Below, piece after piece: positions 48,401 through 61,800 of a stretch of DNA of 64,000 nt (its first letter is position 1; each line of letters starts with the position of its first letter). The notes below the pieces were generated by a model. That model was not told where the DNA came from. It saw only the letters and a program-made list of their open reading frames with translations, and did not search any database. Both the position numbers and the translations under genes were made by a program. This stretch comes from Phaseolus vulgaris (taxonomy: Eukaryota > Streptophyta > Magnoliopsida > Fabales > Fabaceae): contig NC_023758.2 in the NCBI RefSeq assembly GCF_000499845.2, positions 19,916,034-19,980,033 on the forward strand, given 5' to 3'.

Positions 48401-49977
48401 AAGAGTTTTCTGTGACTTCGGAGAACATGGAATACTTGAATTTGAGAGGCACATCAATAAAAGAATTGCCAACATCAGTTTGGCGCAATAACAAGCTTTA
48501 TACTTTGGTTCTTCATTCCTGTAAAAAACTGGTGAATTTTCCTGAAAGACCAAAACTTGAGGATTTACCTCTCGTATCCTCCTCTGAAAGGCCAAATATG
48601 GATGAACTATGGACTTTGTCATCCTTAGCAGATTTATCACTAAAAGGAAGCACTATTGAAAATTTACCTGCAAGCATCAAAGATCTTCCTAGTCTAAAAA
48701 AACTTACCTTGACTGAGTGCACGAAGCTGCGGTCCTTACCAAGCCTTCCACCATCCTTAGAAGACTTATCCTTAGATGAAAGTAATATTGTGTGCTTACC
48801 TGTAAGTATCAAAGATCTTTCTCATTTGAGAAAACTTGCCCTAATGAACCACAAGAAGTTTTTGTCTCCACAGGATCATCCACCATCTTTGAATGAAATT
48901 AAAGTCGATCCACATCTTGTGAGCATGAAAGGTCTTTCTCAACTACAGAAGTTTCCTCAGGTTAAGTGGAAAAGCTTTCATTCTCTACCAGAGCTTCCAC
49001 CATTCTTGGAAGAATTTTCACTAAGTGAAAGCAATATTAAGTGCATACCTGAAAGCATTAAATATCTTTCACATCTGAGGAAACTAGCCTTAACAAAGTG
49101 CACGAGGCTTCAGTGTTTACCAGAGCTTCCGCCAACTTTGGAAGATTTGTTTGTAAGTGGATGTGACATTGAAAGCTTGCCCATAAGCATCAAATATCTA
49201 GTTCGTCTGCGAAAGATCACCTTAATTGAGTGCAAGAAGCTCAAGGCTCTACCAGAGCTCCCACAATGCCTGCAATCATTGTGTGTAGCTGACTGCAGAT
49301 CACTCACGATTGTTCAAAGTACAAAGAATATCTTAATAGAAGATAGATATGCATTCTATTATAATTGCATAAACTTAGACCAAAAGTCGCGCAACAATAT
49401 CATTGCAGATTCGCCCTTTGAGGCAGCATATACTTCTTTGAAAGAAAGAACACCTCTTGGTCCTCTTATTTCTATTTGTTTGCCAGGAACTGAAATCCCA
49501 GACTGGTTCAGCTACCAATCAACAAGTTCTTCACTGGACATGGAAATTCCTCTAGAGTGGTTTGTTGACTCGATGTTCTTAGGTTTTGCTCTGTGCCTTG
49601 TAATTGGTGGTTTCCAACAGAACAGTTATGAAGGGTATGATCCAGATATCAATTGTTATCACTTTGTAAAATCTGCCTCCTACTCTGGCCCCAGTGTTCC
49701 CTTTCTTGGCCATTGCACAACTGTAATGCAGGTGCCAAGAGGTTTTAATTCAGATCATATATTTATATGCTACTATCCCACTTTTAATGCCTCTATACCG
49801 CAAGACATCAAGGATTTAAGCTTGTACTATGATGCCAATAACCCAAGACTGAGAGTAATCTTTAAATTTAAGGGTCCATCTCAACGGTTGGACATTGTTA
49901 AGAAGTGCGGGGTCAGACCTCTTTTGATTGCAAATACTGAGAAGCTTCACGTAGAAAGTGAACAGCAACCTGAATAG
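45488..49977 (+). CDS. TIR-NB-LRR immune receptor (TNL)
   Basis: Four exons: 45488-46062, 46373-47468, 47561-47857 and 47938-49977, GT-AG with consistent phase, about 1335 aa. The ATG at 45488 is the first in frame; the frame is open upstream to about 45395 but without ATG. A Ser-rich leader precedes the TIR domain (about 44-190) with HDVFISFRGEDTR and SSTWCLREL; Glu118 is the expected NADase glutamate. NB-ARC: P-loop GMGGLGKTT (249-257), kinase 2 VLIVLDDVDD, RNBS-B GSGSRVIVTTRD, GNPLAL, and MHEL in place of MHDL (517-520). Leucine-rich repeats run from about 600 to 1130, followed by a post-LRR (C-JID) region at LPGTEIPDWFSYQ. Such proteins sense pathogen effectors and signal through TIR NADase products. 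No lesion was found, so it may be functional. The ligand is unknown. Confidence 0.93.
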
Positions 49978-51318
49978 AAGGAGTATGAAAGTGAAACTAG
50001 GATTTTGAAGAAAGATATTAGCTGAGAAGAGAAAGAACCACGGGGACAACCTCAAGCAAAACAAATGTGAAAGAGAGTACATCTTGAAACCATGGGTAGG
50101 TATAAAATCTGCTTTAAACCTTATTTTTCGTGCATTCATTAGTACCGTACAGTTTCCATATGATAGCACTGCAACTCCTGATACGAGGGAAGAAAAAATA
50201 AATAAAACTACCACTTAAAACTTTTCCTAATTGGTACCATCATTCATAATGTTGTCACTAATGAAATGAATGATATTATGAATGATGATGGCTTGATAAC
50301 AACACTATCATAAAAAATAAAAAAACTACCCATTCTTTACTAGTTAATTATTGTTTCAAAAATTATTTTCTAACAAAAAAGCTCTTAGAAACTGTCAAGC
50401 AATAATTACTTTAGATTAAACTGAACAAAAATCCATTAATTTTAGAACATATTATATGCCAAATGTAAAGCTGACTGAACATGTAATTTTTCAGGAGAAC
50501 TTTCAGTATTCCAGTGACCATCCAGTAACCTGGCCTCATTCCTTGCAGAGGTCCAAAACGGTTAGTCTGTTACGAATCAATGTCTTCAAAATGTATAAGG
50601 ATACATATTTTGTCTTCAAAAACATTTTCTATTTCCTTTCAAAAGGATGGAATCTTCAGTGCGTTCTATGTTACAGCTATGAGCAATCTGACATTTTGAA
50701 GGTATAGATAAGTATGAAGGACATGAAAAACTATAATCATCGTTTTAGCGCAAATGAACCTATGATGAAATTTCAAACTTAAAAGACCTAATAATTCATA
50801 AGTAACATAAACCACCACGCTAACCGAGTTAATGACAGGACAGTGTTAAATAACGCTAATTGGACGATTTCATTATTAAACAAATTTCACTGCAGTCTAG
50901 CTTAAAAAATTTGCTCATTCTCTTTTTTATGTAGAACCCACGTGAAATCACCTAATGATAGAGTTTCTCCTCAAACAAGTAGGTTTGCTTTGTTGGTAAC
51001 TAGAGAGCTAAAGATAGTTCCAGTGTATTGAACATCACATGAAGAAATTAATAATTTATTAAAAAATGAAGAAATGATAAATAACATGCTCTCACAGACT
51101 AATATAAACTCAGATACTAATACATTATCATTATATAATGCTAGTTTTGCTTTACAAATTTTTCTGTATATCTTAGCTATCTTTTAGAGGTGGACTTCAA
51201 CCCAGTGCTTCTTCACTAACACAATAAAATTGTACAACTGCATGAACAAGACCCTGCCGATGTTTTCTGGACTGTAATCTGAGTGGAATCTCGAGACAAA
51301 ATTGGTGGAGGTTGACAT
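49978..51318. other. Region between the convergent TNL and glycosyltransferase genes
   Basis: It holds both 3' UTRs. ...CATGGGTAGGTAT near 50095 and TTTTTCAGGAGAAC near 50490 could be splice sites of a 3' UTR intron of the TNL. An inverted repeat lies at 50238-50287. I see no further gene. Confidence 0.5.
50238..50287. repeat. 13-bp perfect inverted repeat
   Basis: CATCATTCATAAT (50238-50250) and ATTATGAATGATG (50275-50287) are exact complements with a 24-base spacer. It may be a small MITE remnant or an RNA hairpin downstream of the TNL. Confidence 0.7.
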
Positions 51319-54300
51319 TCATAGTAACTCCAAACATCGGATACATGCATGATTAAAAAGTCTAGACACAAGGCTATCTGGTTCAGGGATGAGAGAAAAT
51401 GTCAAGCTGTTCCAGAAATGGAATGTCAATGATTTGTGCAGGATATTTTCAAGCAGCACATCTTGTTGAGCTTTATCAGTCTCTGTTGTCGGTGCAATAA
51501 AGTACCTGTTTACAGTTTAATTAAAATAAGGTACACAAACACAATAAAGTAAACAAAAAACCAAGGCAGTATTACTCTCCTAATTAGATTCTAGCAATAA
51601 AGCCAGCTAGTGAAAATGCAAACACGTGTAATTTTATTATTCAGTACTAATCCATGGAAGCAAATGTCAATTTACCTTGATATGTTCAGAGAACTAACAG
51701 GGAAGAAAATATAAGAGGGTTCTACTTTCAACTTCAAGTTGTTGACAGATTTATTCTCCTCTGCCAAATATTTCCGTGCAACTCTCGTCAACAGATCAGC
51801 ACCATTCCCTCTCAGACTGGTATCATCGTACGTCATATAGAACTCTTCTAAGCACTCCTTTATGAACAAACTGCATAACAAACGGTCAATCTTAAAGTAC
51901 GACCAACACTAAATTAATTGCATTTGCACCTATCTATCACTCTCATTCTATATGATTACAAAAGGATAGAGAAACACATTTCAATCAGAATGTCTACAAA
52001 TTAATAAAAAAATTTAGTCATGATATTTGAAATGTAACCATACTTGTAATGAAATTTGTGGTAGTATCTAAAAGTTCAAGATATCCCGCATTACTATTCC
52101 TAATACAAGATTTGCATCTTCCATTCAACCCCGTATTAATGATAATAAACAGAATTCTACTTTAGGGAGCTAGTTAAAGGAAGTTAAATGGAAGTGAACT
52201 GCCAACAGCAAACAGTTAAATGGAAGTGAACGCACATGCAGCCTTGGTTGATAGGAATCAGTGGAAAGCCCAAGTGAGCATTTCGAAAGCCAGGAGAGAA
52301 GTTAAGACTTCAGCAACAAGATAACTTAGTTAAATAAATAAGGGGAAACAAGGGTATATAGGACATTGTATTTTGTGTGAATCGACCAAGCAAATGCCAT
52401 AGTTGTAAAAGGGAAAACATTGTTCTGCTCATTTTCAGTAAAATAATCCTTTTCTTTTCTCTATTTCCATAGGGGATTGCTCCCCATGCCTATGCACGGA
52501 AGGAAACACAAGTGCTGCAATCAGAAAAAAAAAAGGCACTCAAAAATAAAAGAGACATCGACAAAAGATAAAGTTGTGCTTCTCCATATGACAGTTATGG
52601 TGGCAACAACAAAATTGAACAAGATAGAAATGTTCACATGTTATGATTTCTCATACTCATGCATAATTGTCACATTCTCAAGAAATTCTCATAAGGAATA
52701 TAAAATAAATAAAAACCAACTTAACACAAAAATATTATGGAAAGAGTACCCAACAACAACCAACTCTTATCCTGTTGAGACGCAAGAGAACAAACAAAAC
52801 CACAACTCTTGAATTAATGTAGCCAGTCCATGACAGAATAGAATTAGGACATTCATGAAATGACCCTCACTTCAGTAGCTTCCTTGAAAATCATGTTTAG
52901 AAAATGAAAATATTCTGGAAATATAGAGCATGGAAACAATACCTGTGCTTTTGAAAAGCCATTACAGCACCATTCAAAGCTCTTCCAGCACCACGATCCT
53001 CCATACCAACACAATTATTAAGAAGAGAAATTGGCTTCAAAACAATGATATCTGAGTCTAGATAGATCCCACCGTACCTGATAAAACAGGAAAAAAAAAT
53101 GGCATTGGCATAATTGAACCTTACATTTATTTCCAATAAAAAAAACATCCGAAACGATCAGCTCACAGCCTACTCCAACATATATCTATATAACTATCTA
53201 TCTATCTCTATCTCTTTCTACATATATATATTACACACAAACACACAGAGCAAAACTGAACTAAACACAATCAGCATGTCGAGCACTTCACCAAATTATT
53301 ATACAAATATAAGCATATAGCTAGCCACCTACTAGCCAAGACAACCATGAAAACCTACTTGTACAGAGCAGCTAGGCGGATAAGCTCGCTGTAATGAGTG
53401 GAATAGAACTCCGTCTTCTTCCATTCAAACCACACAGAAGCAAAAATGTGAGCAGGCGTATCCTTCAGCAACTCGTCGAGATTTGGCATAGCAACAGCAA
53501 CTTTGTAACTGGTAAAAGTAAGTCCTTAAAATTCAAAAACACAGTAACTTGCACGGCAAGGAAGCAAAAGCTAGACCAAGAGAAGCAACAGTTACCCATC
53601 CTTAACAAAGCTATCTTTGAAGAAATCAAGCTCAACCATCTCAGAGAACACAACAACACAAGCAGCAGGGTGATGAAACAGCAAACTCTCGAGGCCACGC
53701 TGATGCCGAACAGTGTACATCCAAGGAGGTGAATTCCACACGATAAACACCCTGGTAACACATTTTCCCACCCTGAAAAACGCATCCATGAAGGTGTTGA
53801 ATGGCAATCGCAACGGCAGCCCAGGATAGTAACCCCAAGTATCCCCATCCGCATATATATGATTCTTCTTAGACTGAGACCTAGCACCAATGACATTAGC
53901 ATCATTCTGAATGCTTGATTCACCACCATTGATACCTGAATTCATAACTTCCTGAATAATCTCGTGTTCATTATTATTGTTGTTGTTGATGGTGTTATGA
54001 TTCAAGGTTCTGCGTTCTGCGCCTACTTTGGTGACGGGAGTGGGTAGTACATTGATGTTAAGTGGAACCTTCTTTGTACCAGGGAAGGGGACTTTCTTGA
54101 ACTCGTGGATCCACCACTTTTGGACCATGCGGTCGCCTCTGGTGAGCCCAGTGGCGCCGACAGCGTCGGGATCCTGAAGCAAGGGGTTGTTCAGGGGATT
54201 CAACACTTCGAAGTTGGATCTGAACATTCTATCTTTCCTGAGAAACACGCTTTTCTTGTCGAACCATTCGCCCCAGCCGTCCCTGAGGGGAGAGTTTTTG

Positions 54301-54764
54301 AGGAGCAGCGCGTCCTCCATTGTGGCGACGCGCGTGACCATGGTCCTGGTGGCGTCATCGACGGGGACATCGTCGGAGGCGAAGGCGGCCTTGGAGGGGT
54401 CATGGTCGGGGACGGATCGGAGGGGTAAGTTGTTGTCGGTGTGCGATTGGCGGAGGGAGGGAGGGGAGAGGAAGGACCGGCGAATGGAGGCGGTGAGGGG
54501 GTCGAAGTAGTAATCGGGAGAAGGGTTGAGTGGGAGGATAGGAGGGTCTAGGGTTTCGTCAACGAAGTCAACCTCGTCGATGGGGTCATCGGCGGCGAAG
54601 AGGTCGGCGGAGTGGGAGAGGGAGGGGCGGGGGAGGTGGTTGGAGTGAGGGTGGGAGCGGGATAGGCGGGAGTAGAGGAGGGAGACGGAGAGGAGGAGGA
54701 GCACCGCGGAGATGACGGCGCAGAGGTAGGCGCCGTAAGGGGAACGGCGCCGAGATCGTAGCAT
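51319..54764 (-). CDS. Alpha-1,4-glycosyltransferase family protein (At4g19900-like)
   Basis: Five exons on the minus strand: 54764-53596, 53508-53359, 53077-52943, 51870-51676 and 51505-51319. All introns are GT-AG and all junctions phase 2; 611 aa. It is a type II membrane protein: a basic N-terminus, one membrane segment at about 15-32 (AVISAVLLLLSVSLL), a long low-complexity stem with an Asn run (NTINNNNNNEH), then a lumenal catalytic region. The glycosyltransferase sugar-binding region contains YGGIYLDSDIIVLKP, whose DSD (447-449) is the expected DXD motif for nucleotide sugar and metal. The C-terminal part runs from FHFWNSLTFSLIPEPDSLVS to NHACIRCLELL, as in alpha-1,4-glycosyltransferase/Gb3-synthase-like proteins. 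It probably acts in the Golgi; the acceptor in plants is not known to me. The start has an ATG with the signal anchor directly after it. Confidence 0.92.
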
Positions 54765-54840
54765 TTGACTGAATTCCGCGATCTATGTCAAATGCGAAGG
54801 AAAAACCACATTCTTGTTTGACTCTATTCTAGTCTAAATG

Positions 54841-54894
54841 TCTTCTCTTCTTCTTCTATTCTTCTTCTTCTCTTCTTCTTCTCTTCTTCTTCTC
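54841..54894. repeat. (TTC)n-rich simple repeat
   Basis: Imperfect TTC/TCTTC run about 75 bp upstream of the glycosyltransferase ATG, where it may lie in the 5' UTR or core promoter. On the gene strand it is a GAA-rich tract. Confidence 0.9.
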
Positions 54895-57800
54895 TACTTG
54901 GACACTCCCATGCACATTTAGGATTCTAATCTCCCTTCTTCACCTTCAAGTGGCAACCAAAGCAATCACTTCAACGTCGTTTATTCACTCACTCTTATAA
55001 CCAAAATTTAAATTTTCTCTCACTCTTTTTTATTCTTTTAAATCGATATAACATCCAAAGGGACATGGACATAACATGCAAGAATAATAAATTTTACAAT
55101 AAATAAATATTTACGTCACATAAAATTTTATATAGATTGAAATTCATTGACGCTATAAAATTAAAATGATAAATTATTATAGAGAAGTATTATATACAAC
55201 CATTTTATCATACTCAACTATGTATATTTATATATATATTAATATACACAAAGCTATATAAAGATTTCGCTCGAGAATTGAAGGAGTTGGATGGATTATG
55301 GTGAATTAATTTTGTTTTTTAATTCTCATATAAAGAAAGTTTTTAATATGACACGCGATTTGTTAAAAATGTTTATAAAGGCTTCATGTTTGAAAAGTTT
55401 CTCATTGTAGATTGTAGTTTATATAACATCTAGTTTAAACAAACTTAAAGAAAACGATGTTTACATTCTAAGTTTTTAAATTGGTTTAATGGTAAAGACT
55501 ATTTGAATAAGTTTTACTTCTAACTAAACATTTAAGTATTAAGTATTATTTGGAAAACAATCATTATTGGCTAAAACCTAAGTATTTCTTGAAATAATAG
55601 TCACTATTGGTTAGATAACTTAGAATATTGTTTGGAACGCAATCACTCTTGATTATACTTGAGTATTACTTGGAAAGTAGACACTTCTAACTAAGGGTTT
55701 CACAAAGAAAGGAAGTGATATATGTTTTGCTTACTAGATAGAGAAACACATCTTTTAACAAATAGCATATTTGAACACTATACTAGTTTTCTAAAATGAA
55801 CATGGACATTGTTCTTGAGAATATTAGGGCACATAAAACTTTGAACAACAAAAATGATAGGGTTTTGACAACTCTTGATCACTTGTTATTTTTCTACAAC
55901 TTGGAATATTTCTTTAAATAAGGAGTTCAGAAAAGAGTCATTGTAAATCCTTTTATGTTCATTGAAAAAACTTCATCAAACATTCGTTTGTTCACACAAG
56001 AACATAGACATGCATTAAATGTGTTTCATGCAATATCAAATATTTATCTCTTCTTTAAGCAACATTTTTGTAGCTGACATAAATTATTAGGTCTAGGTCA
56101 GAGAGCTTTCAACCAAACTGGAGAAAAGCATAGGATCAAAATGTGCTAACCTTTTCATAATTGACATAAGGCATATCAAAATGTGTGTTGACGTGAAACA
56201 ACTTTAGCACATCTTTGAAGAGATTTTTTTATGTTGACATGTGCTTAGTGAGATCTTCTTGGTAGACATGAAAATGAAAACCTTTTATGCAACATAGAAT
56301 AAGCTCGTAAAGAATTTTGTTAGGTACAACCTTAACTCAAAACTATGTGCATTATCTAACAAAAACTTTGTTTATCAAACAAAGCAAGAGAACACATGTT
56401 ATATTGTTTGTTAGATAAAACACTTTGCATCTCGCGTGATTTGTTTAAAAATTATTATCTTACATATGAAACATAAGCATACTTGCATTTTGTTGTTTAA
56501 CATCACTTAATCAAAATTAATAAGGGTGTGTTGAACTTTACTCTAACAACTACTTCCAAACGTGTTTATGTGTTTATCTAGAATACATAATTAAGTGAGA
56601 TTAACATGATAAATAGTAAAGTAAAATAGTTAATAATTGATCAATAATATGTTTCATAACAGTATTTCAAAAGTAATATGGAAATCATATTTCAAATTTA
56701 AGAAAATATCTTAATAAAACTCATGAAATTAATGTGCTTCACTGTACTCTTTAACTTTTATGTTAATATCCTATTAACCTAAAGTTGAATTTAAACATTC
56801 TTAAAGATGTCTCTCTTATTTATGAATTATGATATTTACCTTTTAGAGAATTCAAAATAAAGTACTCTCATATACTCTTAAGTCTTCATCATTGAATGAT
56901 GAAGATTTGAGTATTCTTTAAGTAACAAAAATAGTTTACAATTTTTTCTCAAATAACTAATAAAAATATATTAAACTAAAAATATCTATATATAGGCTAC
57001 TATTAAGAAATGCATGATTTTAGAAATACTCAAGTGATTGTTCAAAAGACAACATCATTCTTTACAAAAATTCATGGATTAGTGTTTCACAACTCATGAC
57101 CCTAGATTGTTCCTAGGTCACACATATTATACCACAAAGAGGATAAAAAATTGAGATAGGAGAATCACTCACCTAAATAGAAAATAATTTGATAGAACTT
57201 AAAGAGGAGAAATGACAAGAACACAAGAAAAGATAGATAAAGGAAGAAACTGGTTATATTTGTGCCTTATGTAATAAAAAAACTTAGACTTCTCTCTATC
57301 CTTAACTACGTTTCACTCAAAATTAGAAAATAAAACAATTTAAGACTATATATACTTCCTTTGCAAAAGTCAATATGTTAAAGAAAAATCCAAATTACTA
57401 AGTAGATTGTTAAAAATCTCTTTGTCACCACCATAATTTCACTAATTGAATTCATTCCTGGTAGCAAATTCTGAAATTAGGATGTTTTTTAACAAACTAT
57501 ATTAGCTGAGGGACAATGAATTTTCTAAGAAAATATAATATTTTTGCTTATATTTTGAGGTGTAAAATTCGCTACATGAATTTTAAAGGCCAGAGTGGAT
57601 TGAAAGAGGTTGAACAAATTTGGAAGAGTTGGACGAATTGTGCCAAAAAAACCAACTCCAAATTGATTTTCTACATAATATTGATGAGCAAAGCAAAAAC
57701 AAAAATAGCTAACAAATTTTCTTTAATTAAAGACATTCTGAATTTGAGTTTAAAAGGTATTAAGTTATTTTTCTACCTAATACTATAAATAAGAGTTCAA

Positions 57801-58809
57801 AATGTTATAACTAATGGATGTAATTGTTTGAAGGGAAAGAAATTAATGTGCTGCAAATAATGTTATTTGCCTTTAATTGTACTTTACAATATCCATTTCT
57901 TTCAATTTTTCATATTCAAATATGAGACCCAAAGAGGATGTGAGTAGAATCCAAACATGTATTTTTTTTAAGTAGCTATGTTTAAAGGAAGAAAAACAAT
58001 CAATGTAATGCAAATAAATGCTATGCAAATAGTGTTTCCCTTTAGTTAGTTTTTTCTTTCTTTTAACATTCATTTTTTAATGATGAAACTCAAAGAAGAT
58101 AAATAAAAATAGAAATACCTTTTTTTATAATTATCTATCTTCATCCTCGATGTATTTCACATTTTTAATACAAAATAATTAAAGGAATAAAAGATACAAA
58201 TCCTAAACTAAAAGAAAAAAAAACATTATTCACATTACATTAATTATTTTCTTCAAAAAGATAAATTTTAAAAATAAATTTTATTCGGTCGCTGACTTAA
58301 TGACTTTACGGAACTAAAATTACGTAAATAAAATGTTTGGGACCAAAATAAAATAAAAACATAGGAAATCAAAATAGAATAGAAAATATTAACGGCCAAA
58401 TAATTTATTAGGACCTAAAAAAACAACCATGTTTGTCTTACTATAAGTGTTAATATGTGGCTTAACATAGTTCATAGTTTAAAGAATAAAATCAATTCAG
58501 AGGTGGAGGAAAGCCTGTTTCATTTCTAGTAGTGTTTCTAAGATAAAATCACTTTATGGCATAAACATAATATAACACTAGTTGGAAATTAGGGGATGTT
58601 GAACTTCAAATATAAATATCGAACAGAAAGAAAAAAACAATAAACAAAGTGGAAATTACAAAAAGAGAAGAAAAAAAGTGGAGTATTAGTTGAATCAAAG
58701 CAACCAACAGAAATCTAAAATTTATCAGCAATGATTGATGGTGGGAGTTGCATTGCATGGAACAAAAGACCAAAAGCTTTCAAGGAGAACCATGTTTCCA
58801 TTGTTCTCA
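54895..58809. other. AT-rich intergenic DNA
   Basis: No gene. It contains the degenerate minisatellite at 55490-55700. The frame at 57516-57788 has no recognisable motif and AT-driven composition. 58270-58430 shows GGGACCAAAATAAAATAAAA-type wording like 14220-14460, probably old repeats. Confidence 0.55.
55490..55700 (+). repeat. Degenerate minisatellite, about 40-bp period
   Basis: About five diverged units share the pattern AAGTATTACTTGGAAA...CAATCACT followed by CTTGGTTA-like sequence, seen at about 55545, 55585, 55625 and 55665. A related array lies in the opposite orientation at 63755-63998. Confidence 0.6.
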
Positions 58810-61800
58810 TTAAGTAAAAGGATAGAAGTTTGAAAACAACAAACTACCAAGAAATATATATGTTATAGAGTATGCCCAGATCACGTATCCCCATCTATAG
58901 TATTTTGTGGGATATGCCATTATATACGCAGCAAACCAATAAAGAGGAGGGCTGGCAGACAAGAAACGAGTAGCTACCTGTTAAATGTCAATTACCAAAA
59001 GTTATCAAGGATGCCTGTAATACTTTTCTTGTACTCAAATACAATTTAGAAAACTTCTCCACAAGAACTTCTAAGAGAAAACTAAAAAAATAAAATACAA
59101 AAAGTTTATCTAAAGATTAAAATTAGTTTATGCATAAGCTAATTTCTAAAAGTTTCATTCGTAATCTTTCTAAACCTTGTTTTTTTAACTTGTAAACAAA
59201 CTAATTTTAACTTAAGGAAAAAAAATCATTTTTTTTTCTTTTTATTTTTGTCTTCTGGAAGTCCTCCTGGTAGAGAAGTGTGTTGCAACAAGTTCGTGTC
59301 GATTTTCATTACCCCATTTTTCACCAAGGACCAGGTCTTAAAATATGATGATTAGCAAAAGTTCGAGTTTAGATTGACTAGTTCTCTTAATATGAAGGAC
59401 AAGAGCAGAATAAAAAAACATGATAGTTGACACTAACCTGTACATGCATGACAAAGAAAGCAGTACATGCCATGAATCCCAAGTGTAACAGGAATGGGAG
59501 CACAGATGCAGATAAGTATCCTGGCCATGCTTCTGCTGACTCGGATTCTATGGGAACAGTAGCAACATCTCCCTTGATCACATTCTTTCTTCTCCTAAGG
59601 TTTAAGTGTTCTGTTGCAGGAGTGAGTAATGTTATGGTTGCGACGGTAAGATATAAAGCCTGATTAAATATTCAAAGTCACAAGATTATGTAGGCATGCT
59701 TATATGATGTACAGAACAACAATGGATGAAGCAATTATGTATAGCTTGTAGCTCTGTACATATACAGCAGAAAGGAATGACAAGAATACCAGATAAACAA
59801 CAAAAAGGCCAAACCGCATGGGAGAGAATGAAAAGAATACATAACGACATAAGAACTGTCAACTGTCAAAGCAGATGATTAAATTGTTATACCAAGTCAG
59901 TGAATTAACTATCACCATTCCTCACAGAGCAATGTACTTCCAAGTGTGCAAAGTAATTACAAAACACAATTGTATATTTGAGAATCATACCTTCTACCCT
60001 AACAGAGGAGGACTTCCCCACACTTCCAGCTTCTTTGGACCTTGAGAGATCAGCTGACAAAAACACAACTCCACAGCTCTTTTCTTCCATTGGAGCTAAA
60101 AAACCCAATGAGAAAAAGGTCTGAGGCCTTGACTTGGCATAATGGACAATTGAGCACAGTGCCAGAGACAGTATTGGGGATGCAAGAAGAAAGTTAGGCA
60201 ACTGTTTCAGCTGAAAATATCTCAAGAAACCTACACCCCTGGACAATCAGAACTTAACAATCTTCAACTGGAAAACTGACTATTTAAATATCCAAGTTCC
60301 AACATTCTACACTACATAGAAAATACATCATAATAAATTGCATAGAGACACAGAATAGAGAATAATTATTCAGCCAATAGCATAGGATTAGCAAAATAAA
60401 TCAACAGTACGTTTGGAACTTAACAGTGAACATACCAATATTTACTTTGAATGTAACTGTAAAGTAACGGTATCCTTGCCTTGCACCAGGGCCTTATTTC
60501 GTCACGGGAACGACCAACACAGATATTGTAATAGCCATAAGCCTGGAAAGCTAAAAATGGAGCGAAAATACATGCAGTGCGTAAAGCTCCAACAAAAATA
60601 ATCTGCAAAGCCAACTGGCAAAAGGACAAAGAATCAATGAAGTATTTCAGTTTATAATTCAAGCTAGCAATGATTGAAAACCTTTTTCTTTTCAGTTGAA
60701 ATGGAAATCAATCCTAAAACACCCTAACTACTTGAGCTACATCTATACCTCAGTTTACAAATGTTTCTTTAGCACTGATAGAATGGTGGTGAGGGGAAAG
60801 ATTTAGGGATTCAAAGCAAAAATACAGAAAAAAAAGGATTTTATTAAAGGATCCTTCATCCATATCAGGCAATATAAAATTATGTGCAACACAGGGCAAT
60901 TCAAGAGTGCCTAGAAACTCTCCCAGTAAACACTACAAACAATTCCCCTTCCCTCTCCTCTCAGACCAACCTCCTATTTATTCTAGCAGTGACAGAGTGG
61001 TTAATTATAAGTACTCTAACTGCTCTGAGTTAGTTACAACTTTATTTGTGTTTGAGTTAGTTATAACTACTTAACACTGTGAGTTAGTTACTATCTTTAT
61101 TTCTACATACATTTTCCTAATGAGGGACCTTGTATCAAGCACATAGTCAAGAACACAAATTAAGCAAGGAAAGAAAATTATTAGTTCAGGACACATACTT
61201 TCTACTTTATGACCTATCACATGAAATATCCACTACTACAAAAATCCCACAATTTTTTTGTTTTGTTTTGCAGCATACAATATCACACCCCTACCACTTT
61301 GCATCCCCTATCTTCCACACTGAATATTATAATCATCTATGGTCATTTATAGTAAAATTAGCCATCAAACTCTCCACATATTGAAAAAGCAATATATTTC
61401 TTCAGGCTAACAGCCAAGTTCATTGAATTCACCTCTCTTTCTCCATCACATATCAGCAACCACATTCCTAATTTTGCAAGTGCTTAACATGGTTGCATCG
61501 AATTCCCAGACACAGAAAAAAGTTTCATCGTTAATCAATACAAAGGCAGTCATGTGAGACTGAATGCAAATGACATTTTCCACTCAGACTCGCAAATAAT
61601 TTATTAAGATCTTATTTGGATAAATTTCCCAGTAAACACTTGCAGAAAAAGAAGATAAAAAAGGAAAAATGAATTGAATTTCTCCTATGGGTTAAAATCA
61701 ATTTACGCATATCAAGATGTCAGATAAGAAAGCATCTACAAAATTAAGAGCATAAATTCATTTTAGCTTCCTATTTCATTGTCCTGTAACCTATGACACA

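Noticed and set aside
48374..49307. Minus-strand frames within the TNL
   Set aside because: They are antisense to the leucine-rich repeat exon and have no motifs of their own.
50456..50707. Possible extra exon or gene downstream of the TNL
   Set aside because: The 83-codon frame has no recognisable motif. At most part of it could be a spliced 3' UTR of the TNL.
54105..54510. Plus-strand frames of about 107 codons opposite the glycosyltransferase
   Set aside because: They are shadows of a well-supported minus-strand exon with a GC-rich third position.
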